Shown here piece by piece: positions 36,075 to 47,300 of a stretch of DNA of 64,000 nucleotides. The notes under the pieces were generated by a model, which worked only from the letters and a program-made list of their open reading frames with translations, made no database searches and was not told the origin of the DNA. Position 1 is the first letter of the stretch; the number at the start of each line of letters is the position of its first letter. The stretch comes from Kangiella profundi (lineage in GTDB: Bacteria; Pseudomonadota; Gammaproteobacteria; Enterobacterales; Kangiellaceae), in assembly GCF_002838765.1 (NCBI RefSeq), contig NZ_CP025120.1, positions 806,001 through 870,000 of the forward strand, given 5' to 3'. The position numbers and the translations under genes are program-made.

Positions 36075-36878
36075 ATGTCTGAAAAACTACAGAAAATTCT
36101 TGCTAATGCTGGCTTAGGTTCACGTCGTGAAATTGAAAAGTGGATTGAGGGTGGCCGTGTTAGCGTTAATGGCTCAATTGCTAAGTTGGGTGAGCGTGCT
36201 ACAGACAAGGATACGATTCGAGTCGATGGCCGCATTATAAATATCAAATCATCCGAAGAAACCTATACCCGTGTTCTGGCTTACAATAAGCCCCTTGGTG
36301 AAGTGTCAACCAAGAAGGATCCTGAAGGTCGACCTACGGTTTTCGATAATTTACCAAAAACCAGTTTTGGTCGCTGGATTAGCATCGGTCGACTTGATAT
36401 CAATACCACAGGTCTTTTACTGTTTACTAACAATGGTGAGCTTGCACATCGTTTGATGCATCCTTCGTATCAGGTAGAGCGTAAATATGCTGTACGTGTT
36501 CATGGCGAAGTGACTCCTGAAATGATCAACAACCTCAAGAAGGGTGTATTGATTGAAGGTGATGTGTGCCAATTTACCTATGTGCAGGAAAAAGGTGGTG
36601 AAGGTGCTAATACCTGGTACGAAGTTGGTTTAGCGGAAGGTAAGAATCGTGAGGTCCGCAAACTATGGGAATCGCAGGGTCTGGAGGTTTCTCGGCTAAT
36701 GCGTATTCAATATGGACCTATCAATTTGCCACAACGCCTTAGTCGTGGGCGTTGGATTGACCTAGACGAACAGGAAATCAGAGATTTAGCAAAATTGGTT
36801 CAGCTAGAAGTTACTCCTCGACGCGCGCAGCCAGAAGTGAAAAAGCGCCAACAGAAGAACGTCTGGAAGAAGCGATAA
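36075..36878 (+). CDS. rluB: 23S rRNA pseudouridine(2605) synthase RluB
   Basis: 267 aa. S4 RNA-binding domain about 3-60, then an RsuA-family catalytic domain with the catalytic D108 in I-G-R-L-D-I-N-T-T-G-L-L-L-F-T. Basic C-terminal tail (R-A-Q-P-E-V-K-K-R-Q-Q-K-N-V-W-K-K-R). Typical neighbour of scpAB. Confidence 0.93.
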   Translation: MSEKLQKILANAGLGSRREIEKWIEGGRVSVNGSIAKLGERATDKDTIRVDGRIINIKSSEETYTRVLAYNKPLGEVSTKKDPEGRPTVFDNLPKTSFGRWISIGRLDINTTGLLLFTNNGELAHRLMHPSYQVERKYAVRVHGEVTPEMINNLKKGVLIEGDVCQFTYVQEKGGEGANTWYEVGLAEGKNREVRKLWESQGLEVSRLMRIQYGPINLPQRLSRGRWIDLDEQEIRDLAKLVQLEVTPRRAQPEVKKRQQKNVWKKR

Positions 36879-37028
36879 TTTATTTCCTTCCTTGCTGCTA
36901 TCAGCAGTTGAGCTTGTATCATAACCAGTTCAACTGCCATCAAATTGTCATAGAGTCCCCTAGTTTTAATATCTTTTAAAGGCTATTATTGAGTGGTTAC
37001 AGCTTTATTAGACCACTCAAGGAAAGCT

Positions 37029-39164
37029 ATGGGATCCGCAGCAGATAAATCATCAACCGTTAACATAGATGACAAGGCACAACAGACGGTCTTATCTATG
37101 GATGATTTAAACAAAATGTCTTTAAACAATCCTGAGTATTATTTAAATCGGGAACTTAGTTTACTGGCATTCAACTGGCGTGTTTTACAACAGGCGTTGG
37201 ATCAATCGATTCCTCTACTTGAGCGGATGCGCTTTATCTTTATCTGTAGTAATAATCTGGATGAATTCTTCGAAGTCCGTGTGGCTGGTTTACGTCATAG
37301 TCTAGCTCGTGGTGAAGCTAGACCCGGGCTTAATGGTCTTTCAACGGAAGAAGTTTTACGTCAGGTAAATGAGCAGGCCCATAAGCTGGTTGAAGAGCAG
37401 TACCGTATTTTTAATCAGGAATTATTACCCAAGCTTGCAGAAGAAAATATTCACTTTCTGTCTCCAAAACATTGGGACGATGAACAATATAAGTGGCTAA
37501 AAAAGTACTTTAAACAGCAGGTCACGCCGGTTATCAGTCCGATAAGTTTGGATCTGACTCATCCGTTTCCACGGTTAGTAAATAAAAGTTTACACTTCCT
37601 TCTACATCTTCATGGCAATGATGCTTTTGGTCGCGATCTTGAGTTCGCGGTATTACATATGCCACGCTCACTTCCTCGTATCATTGAATTGCCAGAAAAG
37701 ATTGGTGGTAGTGAGGGGCATAACTTTGTCTATTTGTCTGCGATTATTTCCGAGTTTGCAGAAGACCTATTCCCCGGCATGGAGATTAGCGGTTGTTATC
37801 AGTTCCGTCTGACTCGTGATAGTGATTTGTTGTTAGAGGAAAAGGGGATAGAAGACTTAGCCAGCGCCTTGAAACGTGAGTTGCAGTCACGAAATTTTGG
37901 TGCTGCGGTCCGTTTGGAAGTTGGAGAGTCTTGCCCAAACAAAATCGTCAATTTCTTGTTACAAAAATGTAACTTAACCCCCGATGACTTATACCGTGTT
38001 AACGGACCAGTAAATTTAAATCGATTAATATCCCTTCCTGATTTAGTAGAGCGTCCTGAATTAAAGTTCACCGGTTTTACGCCGAAAGTTCCGGATGATA
38101 TCCAGCGTCGCGGTGTTTTTGATGTTGTATCTGAACGAGATGTACTCTTGCACCATCCATATCAAAGCTTTCAGCCAGTCATTGATTTTGTGCGCCAGGC
38201 GGCTAGTGATCCTGAGGTATTGGCAATCAAGCAAACCCTGTATCGTACTGGAAGTCAGTCTGCCATCGTTGAGGCCCTGATAGAAGCTTCGCAATCAGGT
38301 AAGGAAGTCACAGCCGTTGTTGAGTTGCGGGCTCGATTTGATGAAGCATCCAATATAGAGCTAGCTCAGAAACTACAGGAAGCGGGTGTGCTGGTTGTCT
38401 ATGGTGTTGTGGGTTATAAAACCCATGCCAAAATGACGCTGGTGGTGAAGCGCGAGAAGAAGCATTTAACTCGTTTTGCCCATCTCGGCACGGGTAACTA
38501 TCATGCTGGAAATGCAAGGCTTTACACAGATTACAGTCTACTGACCAGTGATCCGGAGATTTGCGAAGATGTCCATAAAGTGTTCCAGCAGTTGACGGGT
38601 ATGGGGAAGGTTTATCAGCTTCATAGGTTGTGGCATGCGCCTTTTACTTTGCATGACAATATTATGAAGGCCATCCAGCTAGAAACTGAAAGTGCACTCG
38701 CTGGCAAGAAAAGCGGGATTATTATCAAAGTTAATTCTTTAACTGATCAATCCTTAATTGAGGCTTTATACAAGGCGTCAGTTGCGGGTGTTAAGGTGAA
38801 GCTTATTGTAAGAGGCGTTTGTTGTTTGCGTCCTGGCATTGAAGGGATTTCTGACAATATTGAAGTCATTTCTATCATTGGTCGTTTTCTTGAACATTCA
38901 CGCGTTTATTATTTTTATGCGGATGGTAATGAAAATGTTTATGCCGCTTCAGCTGACTGGATGGAGCGTAATCTTTATTATCGGGTGGAAACCTGTTTTC
39001 CTATTTTGTCTGAATCCGCCAAACAGCAGGTCATAAAAGAATTAAAACTAATGACTTCAGAAAGGATTCAAAGTTGGCACTTGCATGCTGATGGTCAGTA
39101 TCATTTCAATCAGGTTAAAAACAGTAGGAAGTTACACGATCTACTTCTGACTAAACTATCCTGA
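37029..39164 (+). CDS. ppk1: Polyphosphate kinase Ppk1
   Basis: 711 aa from ATG 37029, which has AAGGA 5 bp upstream; a GTG at 36993 in frame lacks this. N-domain starts YYLNRELSLLAFNWRVLQQAL. The phospholipase D-like catalytic half has the GYKTHAKM histidine motif, HLGTGNYHAGNARLYTDYS and RFLEHSRVYYF. It reversibly transfers the ATP gamma-phosphate to polyphosphate. ppx lies tail to tail 15 bp away, so synthesis and degradation genes are linked but transcribed toward each other. A partial Pho-box-like TTGTCATA (36945) is visible upstream but its second half is poor. Confidence 0.95.
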   Translation: MGSAADKSSTVNIDDKAQQTVLSMDDLNKMSLNNPEYYLNRELSLLAFNWRVLQQALDQSIPLLERMRFIFICSNNLDEFFEVRVAGLRHSLARGEARPGLNGLSTEEVLRQVNEQAHKLVEEQYRIFNQELLPKLAEENIHFLSPKHWDDEQYKWLKKYFKQQVTPVISPISLDLTHPFPRLVNKSLHFLLHLHGNDAFGRDLEFAVLHMPRSLPRIIELPEKIGGSEGHNFVYLSAIISEFAEDLFPGMEISGCYQFRLTRDSDLLLEEKGIEDLASALKRELQSRNFGAAVRLEVGESCPNKIVNFLLQKCNLTPDDLYRVNGPVNLNRLISLPDLVERPELKFTGFTPKVPDDIQRRGVFDVVSERDVLLHHPYQSFQPVIDFVRQAASDPEVLAIKQTLYRTGSQSAIVEALIEASQSGKEVTAVVELRARFDEASNIELAQKLQEAGVLVVYGVVGYKTHAKMTLVVKREKKHLTRFAHLGTGNYHAGNARLYTDYSLLTSDPEICEDVHKVFQQLTGMGKVYQLHRLWHAPFTLHDNIMKAIQLETESALAGKKSGIIIKVNSLTDQSLIEALYKASVAGVKVKLIVRGVCCLRPGIEGISDNIEVISIIGRFLEHSRVYYFYADGNENVYAASADWMERNLYYRVETCFPILSESAKQQVIKELKLMTSERIQSWHLHADGQYHFNQVKNSRKLHDLLLTKLS

Positions 39165-39179
39165 GCAAAATTGATACTA

Positions 39180-40727
39180 CTACTCAATAGTCCAACCTAG
39201 TGAGATCTTGTGGTATTCCAGATAGGCTTTTTCTTTGCTTAATTCTGCCAATAGTAATTGGTGTTTGTACGCCCATTGTTGTGGAATGCGGATGGTCAGT
39301 TGGTTACAGCCAATAGCTTCGAACTTAAGTTCAGAAATATCCACATGGTCGCGTTTAATGTTCAGTAAAATTGCCAGCCTCAAGATTTGCGTGATAGCTA
39401 ACAGGGCACTCTCAGGGTCATATTTACTTTCGAACTGCTCAGGGTAAAGCTTCTTTCGTTGGTTGGCGATTATTGCTGCCAGGGACTCTTTCGTCTGCTG
39501 ACTAAAGCCCGGCATATCGCCGTATTGAACAATGTAAGCACTGTGAAGACGCAATTTTGAGAAGCTGATGGATAGGCCTATCTCGTGAAGCAGACATGCC
39601 CAGTCCAGATAGTTTTTATAGATAGGATTATTAATCTCCCAAATATCTGCAACTTGATCAAATATATGCTGAGCGGCATTTTTAACCTGAATGGCATACT
39701 CCTGATCTACATTGAAACGGCTCATTAGTGATAGGGCAGTATGATGACGGTTATCATTGCCTTTCAGCTCTTCAGCAAGTTCGATTAAAATCCCTTCGCG
39801 TAAAGAACCGTTAGCCACATACATTTTATCTATGTTCAATTCCTGGAACAGGGCTATGAGAATGGCAAGGCCGACTGCAAATGTATTTTGACGGCTGAGT
39901 GATAGGCTACTGAAATTGATTCTATCGATATGCCCCATTTCAAGCAGTTTATCTTTAATAAGCAGGAGATGCTCGGGGCGGATAAATCCTTCATCAAAGC
40001 CCAGTTCCACTAGAACCTTATAAACCGCTTCAATACTTCCTGAAGAGCCAAGACAGTGTTTCCAACTGCTCGACAGGTAGCGCTTTTCTATACGTGAAAT
40101 TTCTGCCGCTGCGGCCAGTATTGCCTGCTTGAAGTTTTTGTCGCTAATTTCACCGTTGGGGAAGTAACGTTGATAAGTCACACAGCCAATGGACAGGCTA
40201 TCCAGATTAATTGGCTCAAACTTGTCACCTAAAATAATTTCAGTACTACCGCCTCCGATATCCACTACTAAAGCAGTTTCAATATCCGGATGATAATGTG
40301 AGACGCCGTCATAAATTAAACGGGCTTCTTCTTTACCCGGCAAAATTTCGATGGGGTTGTTAAGAATCATCTCTGCAGGTTCAACAAAGGCCTTAGCATT
40401 TTTTGCTTCACGCAGGGTATAGGTGGCGACTACTTTGGTGAACTTTGCTGGAATATTTTTAATGCGCTCTTGGAACAGCTTCAGGCAGTTAAGACCGCGC
40501 TCAATTGCTTCCTGGGATAATATATCGTTTTCATCTAGGCCATTGGCCAGTTGGACTTTTTCTTTTAGACGTCCAATAACTCGAAAGGAGTGGCCATCGT
40601 ATTCAGCGATGGCCAGATGAAAGCTATTTGAGCCGAGGTCGATAGCTGCATATTGAACTGGCTGAGCCTGTTCTGCAGATTCGAACTGCTCCTTGATGGC
40701 TTCTTCTGTGAGTCCCTCGAAAGTCAA
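39180..40727 (-). CDS. ppx: Exopolyphosphatase / pppGpp phosphohydrolase Ppx
   Basis: 515 aa. ASKHA fold: phosphate loop AAIDLGSNSFHLAI, catalytic Glu in the ATYTLREAKNA region, and DIGGGSTEII. The C-terminal HD-like helical domain (about 330-515) is present, so it is the long Ppx/GppA form. It degrades polyphosphate from the ends and may also convert pppGpp to ppGpp, linking to relA in this window. Convergent with ppk1. Confidence 0.94.
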   Translation of the reverse strand: MTFEGLTEEAIKEQFESAEQAQPVQYAAIDLGSNSFHLAIAEYDGHSFRVIGRLKEKVQLANGLDENDILSQEAIERGLNCLKLFQERIKNIPAKFTKVVATYTLREAKNAKAFVEPAEMILNNPIEILPGKEEARLIYDGVSHYHPDIETALVVDIGGGSTEIILGDKFEPINLDSLSIGCVTYQRYFPNGEISDKNFKQAILAAAAEISRIEKRYLSSSWKHCLGSSGSIEAVYKVLVELGFDEGFIRPEHLLLIKDKLLEMGHIDRINFSSLSLSRQNTFAVGLAILIALFQELNIDKMYVANGSLREGILIELAEELKGNDNRHHTALSLMSRFNVDQEYAIQVKNAAQHIFDQVADIWEINNPIYKNYLDWACLLHEIGLSISFSKLRLHSAYIVQYGDMPGFSQQTKESLAAIIANQRKKLYPEQFESKYDPESALLAITQILRLAILLNIKRDHVDISELKFEAIGCNQLTIRIPQQWAYKHQLLLAELSKEKAYLEYHKISLGWTIE

Positions 40728-40746
40728 ATGGTGTCCTTAACGGTAG

Positions 40747-41496
40747 TTACTTAAGAAAATCTCGAGCATTGATAGCCTGTCCGGTCTTGGCGCAAGCTTT
40801 GCTATCCATAAGCCACAGGTAAGCAGGCATCAGCTCTGCTGGTGTTGGTAGTGTGTTTGGGTCTTCACCTGGGTAGGCATTAGCGCGCATCTTGGTGCGT
40901 GTAGCACCTGGATTGATGCTATTAACGCGAATGTTTGCACTCTCCAGTTCATCAGCCAAAACCTGCATCATTCCTTCTGTAGCAAACTTTGATACTGCAT
41001 AAGCTCCCCAGTATGCACGACCTTGACGACCTACACCTGATGAGGTGAATAGTATTGAAGCATCCTTTGATTTTCGCAGCAATGGAATGCAATATTTGGT
41101 TAATAGGAATTCTGCGTTGACATTAACCTGCATGACACGAAACCAGGTTTCTTCATCAAAATGCTCAATCGGCGCTAGCAAACCTAAATCGCCGGCATTG
41201 TGAACAAGAGCATCAAGGTGGCCAAATTCTTTTTCTATTACCTCGGCAATCTGTTGATACTGTTGAGGGTCATTATTCTGAAGGTTGACCGGAAGGAATG
41301 CAGGTTGCTGGTAGCCCGCAGCTTCAATTTCATCGTAAACCTTCTCCAGCTTGCGAGTGTCGCGCGACAGGAGAACGACTGTGGCACCATGTTTGGCATA
41401 GGTCATGGCTAGTTCTTTGCCAATACCAGCAGTTGCGCCTGTTACTAAAATCACTTTATTCTTTAATAAATCAGGTGCGGCTTGATAATCTTGCAT
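40747..41496 (-). CDS. yciK: Short-chain dehydrogenase YciK
   Basis: 249 aa classical SDR. NAD(P) motif T-G-A-T-A-G-I-G, NAG in HNAGDLG, catalytic S (FTSSGVGR), Y-x3-K in WGAYAVSKFA, then NPGATRTKM. The R after the first strand (L-S-R-D) suggests NADP preference (inference). In Pseudomonas this gene lies next to mupP and ubiG; here a 6-kb signalling block separates them. Substrate unknown. Confidence 0.9.
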   Translation of the reverse strand: MQDYQAAPDLLKNKVILVTGATAGIGKELAMTYAKHGATVVLLSRDTRKLEKVYDEIEAAGYQQPAFLPVNLQNNDPQQYQQIAEVIEKEFGHLDALVHNAGDLGLLAPIEHFDEETWFRVMQVNVNAEFLLTKYCIPLLRKSKDASILFTSSGVGRQGRAYWGAYAVSKFATEGMMQVLADELESANIRVNSINPGATRTKMRANAYPGEDPNTLPTPAELMPAYLWLMDSKACAKTGQAINARDFLK

Positions 41497-41601
41497 GAAA
41501 TCTTCTTACAATAGATTGGTTTAAGGAATTCAGGTATTCTACCTTACTTAAAGATTAACGAATAGTCCGCAGTAACCTGCGAAAATAAGGCTCAGCGCAA
41601 T

Positions 41602-42294
41602 ATGGCAAAACGTATCGCTTTAGTTGAAGACGAACCAATTTTACAACAAAACTACAGCATGGCTTTGAAGAAAGCTGGTTATGAAGTCATGGTTTATGGC
41701 ACTAAGAAGGAGGCAACTACTGCATTCAGCACACGCCTACCGGACCTTGTGTTATTGGATATCGGACTGGGAGATGAGCCTGAAGCTGGTTTTGAAGTCT
41801 GTCGTAATTTGCGGCAACAATCCTCACAGTTACCCATTATTTTCCTGACTGCGCTAGATAGCGATTTTGATATTATTTCTGGATTGCGCTTAGGGGCTGA
41901 CGATTATTTAACCAAAGATATTAGCATGCCACATCTGCTGGCGAGGATTTCGGCATTGTTTCGTCGTCTTGATACGATTAACACTCCGGGTGCAGGCAAT
42001 AGTGTGCAGACGGTAGGCGACCTTGAGATCGACAATGAACGCTTGGCGCTAAGTTGGAAAGGTCAGCCGGTAGACTTAACGGTCAGTGAGTTCTGGATTG
42101 TTAATGCCTTGGCACAGAAGCCAGGCCACGTTAAAAATCGTGACCAACTGATGCAGGCGGTGAAAGCGGTGGTTGATGACAGCACTATTACCTCGCACAT
42201 CAAGCGAATCCGTCAGAAGTTTCAGCGTATCGATAAAGAGTTTGATGCGATTGAAACAGTGTATGGAATGGGGTATCGCTGGAATCACCGTTAA
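41602..42294 (+). CDS. OmpR-type response regulator
   Basis: 230 aa. Receiver about 4-118 with D53 (LVLLDIGLG) and K in LTKDI. C-terminal winged helix about 130-228, ending GMGYRW. Stop and start of the following kinase overlap (TAATG), so the pair is translationally coupled. The replacement of the usual LTKPF with LTKDI, and the architecture of the partner, fit the regulators I recall from proteobacterial dedicated-sortase systems, but I cannot confirm that. Confidence 0.88.
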   Translation: MAKRIALVEDEPILQQNYSMALKKAGYEVMVYGTKKEATTAFSTRLPDLVLLDIGLGDEPEAGFEVCRNLRQQSSQLPIIFLTALDSDFDIISGLRLGADDYLTKDISMPHLLARISALFRRLDTINTPGAGNSVQTVGDLEIDNERLALSWKGQPVDLTVSEFWIVNALAQKPGHVKNRDQLMQAVKAVVDDSTITSHIKRIRQKFQRIDKEFDAIETVYGMGYRWNHR

Positions 42295-44306
42295 TGAATT
42301 CATTGTCCTTAACCAGTCGCCTGCTTCTGCTGAGTCTTTTATTTATATTGATTCCGCTGATCAGCTGGCTGTTATTGGCCAAGTTTGAAAAAGATATAGA
42401 GCGTAATGCTCTGACACAGACTGAAGAACAGGCCCAGATTATGTCGGGCTTTATTAATCAGCTACTGCAAACCGACCGCAGTTTACAGCAACAATTCCTC
42501 AATACTAGCCAGCAAAAACAGTTCCCAATAGCCTTAAAAGAAACCGCGCTCTTGATCGACGGTTATTCTGATGAGTGGTATCCCTATCAGTCTGCCAGCA
42601 CTGTCATCCGTAACTTTGGACAAAATGCCAGCCTGACTCTGATTGAAGATAAAGATTTTGTTTATGGGCTATTTGAAGTCGAAGATAACTCGATTGTTTA
42701 TCGGGAAAGATTAGATCTGGTTGGCTTGTCGGACAAAATTACGCTGGTGCTTGGAGCATACCAGATGCAGTTTCTACCGATGGCGCCGGGTAAAGTGCCT
42801 GCGCTCAGACAAACTGCTGATGGCTATCGTGAGGTCACCCCCGTTTATGCTGTCTGGCAGGAAAGAACTGAGGGTTACCAGCTGGAGTTCAGGGTGCCAC
42901 AAAGCCTGGTGGGCAAAACCATTTCAGCTGAGATAACTGATATCGATCGCGCACAAAGTGGTGTTGCATTGCAGGGCATCTATTCCTTTACCAATTTCGA
43001 ATCCTTAAGTTTGCATAGTCGTTTGCAAAGTGGTGTGCTCAGTTTACTTGAACCGGAAATGTATCGCCTGACATTGACCAATAATCAGGGCGAAGTTCTT
43101 TATCAATTTGGCCAGCTTCATACTGATATTCGGTCTAACTGGCGAAATCGGATCTGGTCATCGGCAACTCAGGAAAAGTTAAGTGATAGCCTGCTTGGTA
43201 AGAAAAGTATTTCAAGCGTCAGTCTAGATTTAGCCTTTACTGGCCGTACACAGACCGAAGTGGTTAATAGTTCTCAACTGTCAGCGTTCTCCCGCGTTTA
43301 CAAACCGCTATACAGCAATAATCAGTTGGTTGGAGCCATGATCCTGGAGTCTTCTCCTGTTAATGAAAAGCTACAGCTGAGAGATTTCTGGCTACGCTTC
43401 CTACTGTTGCTTGGATTAGTTTGGGGGCTTTTTGTCTGGTGGCTGGTTAAGCAAAGTCGCCGCTACAGTCGCCGCATCATGGAACTTCGTGATTTAACTG
43501 AAGGCTCCATCAGCGAGGAAGGTCAGATACGGTATGTCATTGATATGGATGAAGAGTTCGATGATGAAGTGTCCGATCTGACCAATAGTTTCTCGCTTCT
43601 TACTAATCGTCTTAAGCAGTATCATGATTATCAGGAAAAACTGGTTTCACGGCTCAATCATGAACTTAGAACGCCAATTGCCATTATCCGAAGCTCGCTG
43701 GATAACATTAATCGCGACAGTTTGTCAGAGGACGAGTTGCAACTTATTGATAATGCACAGTCTGGGGCTGAACGGATGAGCCAGACTATCAGCCGACTGA
43801 GCGAAGCTAATAAATTAGAGCAGGCGATTCGCAGCGCGGATAAAGAGCCTTTTGATATGTTGCCAGTACTCAAGGATCTGGTGCTGGCCTATCGTACGAA
43901 CTGGCATGAACATGAGTTTGAACTGATAAGTGATTTAGAAGAAGCTCGAGTGTTAGGCTCTAAGGACTTATTTGTTCAGATGCTGGATAAACTGATTTCA
44001 AATGCGGTTGACTTTGATAATAAAACTCGGCCAATACAAATTGCTTTGAAACGCAAAGATAGGCAGTTAGTGCTTAGTGTCAGTAATGGTGGGCCAACTA
44101 TAGCGCGTAAGAATCTGCATGATGTCTTCAGTCTCATGCACTCAAGTCGTAAGCACAGCAATCAACATCTGGGGCTAGGGTTATATGTTGCACGGTTGAT
44201 TGCCAGTTTTCATGGGGCAAAAGTTAATGCTGAAAATCAGATTGACGGGACCGGAGTAAGCATTAATATTGTCTGGAGAAATAAACATTTTACCGCATCT
44301 CCCTAA
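42294..44306 (+). CDS. Histidine kinase with large extracytoplasmic sensor
   Basis: 670 aa. Transmembrane helix ~6-28, then a ~340-residue periplasmic region containing L-I-D-G-Y-S-D-E-W (88-96), a motif typical of CBM9-like carbohydrate-binding folds, and a second membrane helix ~365-385. HAMP-like ~385-440. HisKA with H456 in LVSRLNHELRTPIAI. HATPase with N box DKLISNAVDF, G1 VSNGGP and G2 HLGLGLYVA. Possibly senses a glycan or cell-surface state (inference). Resembles sortase-associated kinases (PdsS type), but no sortase gene is in this window. Confidence 0.85.
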   Translation: MNSLSLTSRLLLLSLLFILIPLISWLLLAKFEKDIERNALTQTEEQAQIMSGFINQLLQTDRSLQQQFLNTSQQKQFPIALKETALLIDGYSDEWYPYQSASTVIRNFGQNASLTLIEDKDFVYGLFEVEDNSIVYRERLDLVGLSDKITLVLGAYQMQFLPMAPGKVPALRQTADGYREVTPVYAVWQERTEGYQLEFRVPQSLVGKTISAEITDIDRAQSGVALQGIYSFTNFESLSLHSRLQSGVLSLLEPEMYRLTLTNNQGEVLYQFGQLHTDIRSNWRNRIWSSATQEKLSDSLLGKKSISSVSLDLAFTGRTQTEVVNSSQLSAFSRVYKPLYSNNQLVGAMILESSPVNEKLQLRDFWLRFLLLLGLVWGLFVWWLVKQSRRYSRRIMELRDLTEGSISEEGQIRYVIDMDEEFDDEVSDLTNSFSLLTNRLKQYHDYQEKLVSRLNHELRTPIAIIRSSLDNINRDSLSEDELQLIDNAQSGAERMSQTISRLSEANKLEQAIRSADKEPFDMLPVLKDLVLAYRTNWHEHEFELISDLEEARVLGSKDLFVQMLDKLISNAVDFDNKTRPIQIALKRKDRQLVLSVSNGGPTIARKNLHDVFSLMHSSRKHSNQHLGLGLYVARLIASFHGAKVNAENQIDGTGVSINIVWRNKHFTASP

Positions 44307-44334
44307 GGTATTATGATGGGGATGAGGGTAGGGT

Positions 44335-47300
44335 ATGGAATTTGAGTCTATTAAAACCAATCATCTAACATCAATTCAACAACTTGCAGCAGGCATTGCT
44401 AAGGCTAATGACTTACAGGGCATGCTTGATTGTATTGTTGATCATATCTATTCCCAGCTGAAAAGTTTTGATTGCGCGCTATTCCTTTATGAATCCAGTC
44501 ACCAGGATCTTATCTGTTACTCCTACCGCAAACAGGGTGTCAGCGAAAAAGAATCCTTTAAACTCAAACCCGTAAAGCTTGGTGCTGGCATTATTGGCCA
44601 TACTGCACAGACTCAACGCACCATGAAAGTGGATGACACCGAGCAGAGCAACATTTTCGTGCAAGATCTTCAAAATAATTATTCAGAACTATGTGTTCCT
44701 ATTCTGTTGGCGGACGAGCTGATTGGTGTAATCGATTTGGAGCATCCAGACAAATCCTTTTTTAGTGAAGAAGATGCCCAATATGTCGAAACAATCGCTG
44801 CAATGGTTTCCTACCTCATTAAACAACACAAGACTGAAGAAAAACTTCATCTAACTATCGAGAAGCTAAAATTTGACGAGAAAAAGCTACGCGACAAAGA
44901 GGTTTTTTATCGTAATTTGATGGAGCAGGCCAGCGATAGTATTTTTATCCATGACCAGTCGGGTCGTTTTCTCGATGTTAACCAACAAGCTGTACTATCT
45001 CTTGGGTATTCTCGAGAAGAGCTGTTACAGATGCGCGTCAAAGATATTGATATTGAAAGCGGGCAGGGAATTAACAGTGGAACTGAATTTTACAGACGTC
45101 TGCGACCCGGAGAGCCCGTTGTGGTGGAATGTAAGCACCAGCGTAAGGATGGCAGTGTTTTTCCTGTTGAGGTCAAGGTAGGTCTGCTTACGGATGATAA
45201 TATCATCGCTGTAGCACGAGATGTTTCAAAGAGACAACAAGTTCTCAATGAACTGGACACTTCAAAACGATTCATGCAGGACATTATCAATACCTCTCCT
45301 GACGTTATTTATGTGTTTGACTTTGAAAAAGATTTAATCATTGATGGAGCAGATCGCTTTGCTAGCTACCTTGGATATGAAGATGATAGATTTGAAAGTT
45401 GGAGTTCGGTAATAAAACTTGCTCACCCTGACGACATTGAATCGCTTAAAGAAAGGGGCGCCAAGGTTTTAAACTCAAGTTCTGACGAAGTTATTAAGTC
45501 CGAAGCTCGTTTTAAAAATGCTAAAGGTGAGTGGGTGTGGTTAAAAAATCACTGCAAAGTTGTAAAGAGAACTGAACAAGGTACGCCTTTAATTGAAGTC
45601 GGAACCGTTAGTGACATAAGTCACCGCAAAGCGATAGAAAAAGAACTTATCAACAAAGAAGAGTATTATAGAGCTCTGGTAGAAAATGCCTTTGATGGTA
45701 TTGTACTTTATGATGAAAAAGGCAGAGTTCAGTTTCTTTCCAATAGCGTCGAGAAATTACTGGGTTATAAATCAGAAGACGTAAAGCACAAAACTGGAAT
45801 TGATTTTATCTTCCCAAGTGATGTTGAGCTGGTGCGCAAAGCATGGCATTGGGTTATAGCTCATCCTAATCAGATTTACCGGATTCCTGACTACCGACTG
45901 GTCAAAAAAGATGGTGATGTTATCTGGGTTGAAAATACACTTATAAATTTACTAGATGATCCAGTCGTGAATGGCATTATCAGTAACTTCAGAGACATTG
46001 GTCATAAGAAAAGCGCAGAACAATCGATTTATAAAATCTCTAATTATGACTCGCTAACTGAGTTACCCAATCGTAATTTTTTACGACAACAGATTGAACG
46101 GCAAATTAAAAAATCTAAAAATGGTCCTGCCTCTATAAGCTTGGTGTATTTTGATATTGTTCAGTTGAATAGTATTAATAACGCCATGGGACACTGGGTT
46201 GGTGATCAGGTACTACATTATGTGGCTCGAATCATTCGTGAGAATCTTGATGAGTTTGATTTGATTGCCCGCTCAGGAAATGACGAGTTTGCGGTAGTCT
46301 TAACAGAGCAGAATCCGTTTGAAATTTCACAGTTGGTAGAAAGGATTTTAGATTCATTTGATAACATTATTCGGATCGGAGATCTGGATCTTAAAGTATC
46401 TTTACGAGCAGGCATTGCAAGATATCCTGAGGATGCTGATAACGCTGAAGACTTGTTGAGCAGAGCAGAAGTAGCGGTAGGTCGAGTTAAAAACCTGAGT
46501 ACTCAGTATACTTTCTTCCAACCGCAGGATAGCGAGAGTATCCGCTATCGAATTAATCTTGAGAGAGAGTTGGTTCAGGCAATAGATGATGAAGCGCTGG
46601 AGTTGTTTTACCAGCCAAAGGTCTGTTTAAGAACAGGTGTTATAGAGTCGGTAGAAGCTTTGTTGCGCTGGAATCATCCGCAAAATGGATACATTTCACC
46701 GCAGACCATCGTTAACATTGCAGAGGCCAATAGCCTTATCTACAAACTGACCAGTTGGGTCGTTGAGAATGCTGTTAAGCAAATTAAGGATTGGGCAGAG
46801 AAAGGTTTAAACACTCGAATCGCAGTAAACTTATCAGCCCGTGATATCCAGCGAGAAGGATTTGAAGCCGATATAAGAAGCTCGCTTGAAAAGTATCAGG
46901 TTGATAGTACGCTTCTCGATATTGAGATAACCGAAAGTGCAGCGATGGCAAATATGGAGCACTCGGTTCAAACGCTTCGCCAATTGTCGGACTTGGGGAT
47001 TGGCATAAGCTTGGATGACTTTGGGACGGGTTATTCATCAATTAGTTATTTGGCAAGTCTGCCTGTGGATTTGGTTAAAATTGATCAGACCTTTATCCAG
47101 GGTTTAAAACAGGCGTCAGAACAGGCGGTCAAAGATAATCAGTTAGTCATAAAGAATATCATTCGATTGGCAGAGAGTTTTAAACTGGTATCTCTGGTTG
47201 AAGGTATTGAAACAATCGAACAATGTCGTTTATTACAAAAATACAATTGCGATCTTGGTCAGGGATACTTGTTTAGCAAACCAAAATCAGCAAAAGATAT

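Noticed and set aside
36940..36965. Pho box upstream of ppk1
   Set aside because: TTGTCATA matches one half-site, but the second half-site does not fit the consensus.
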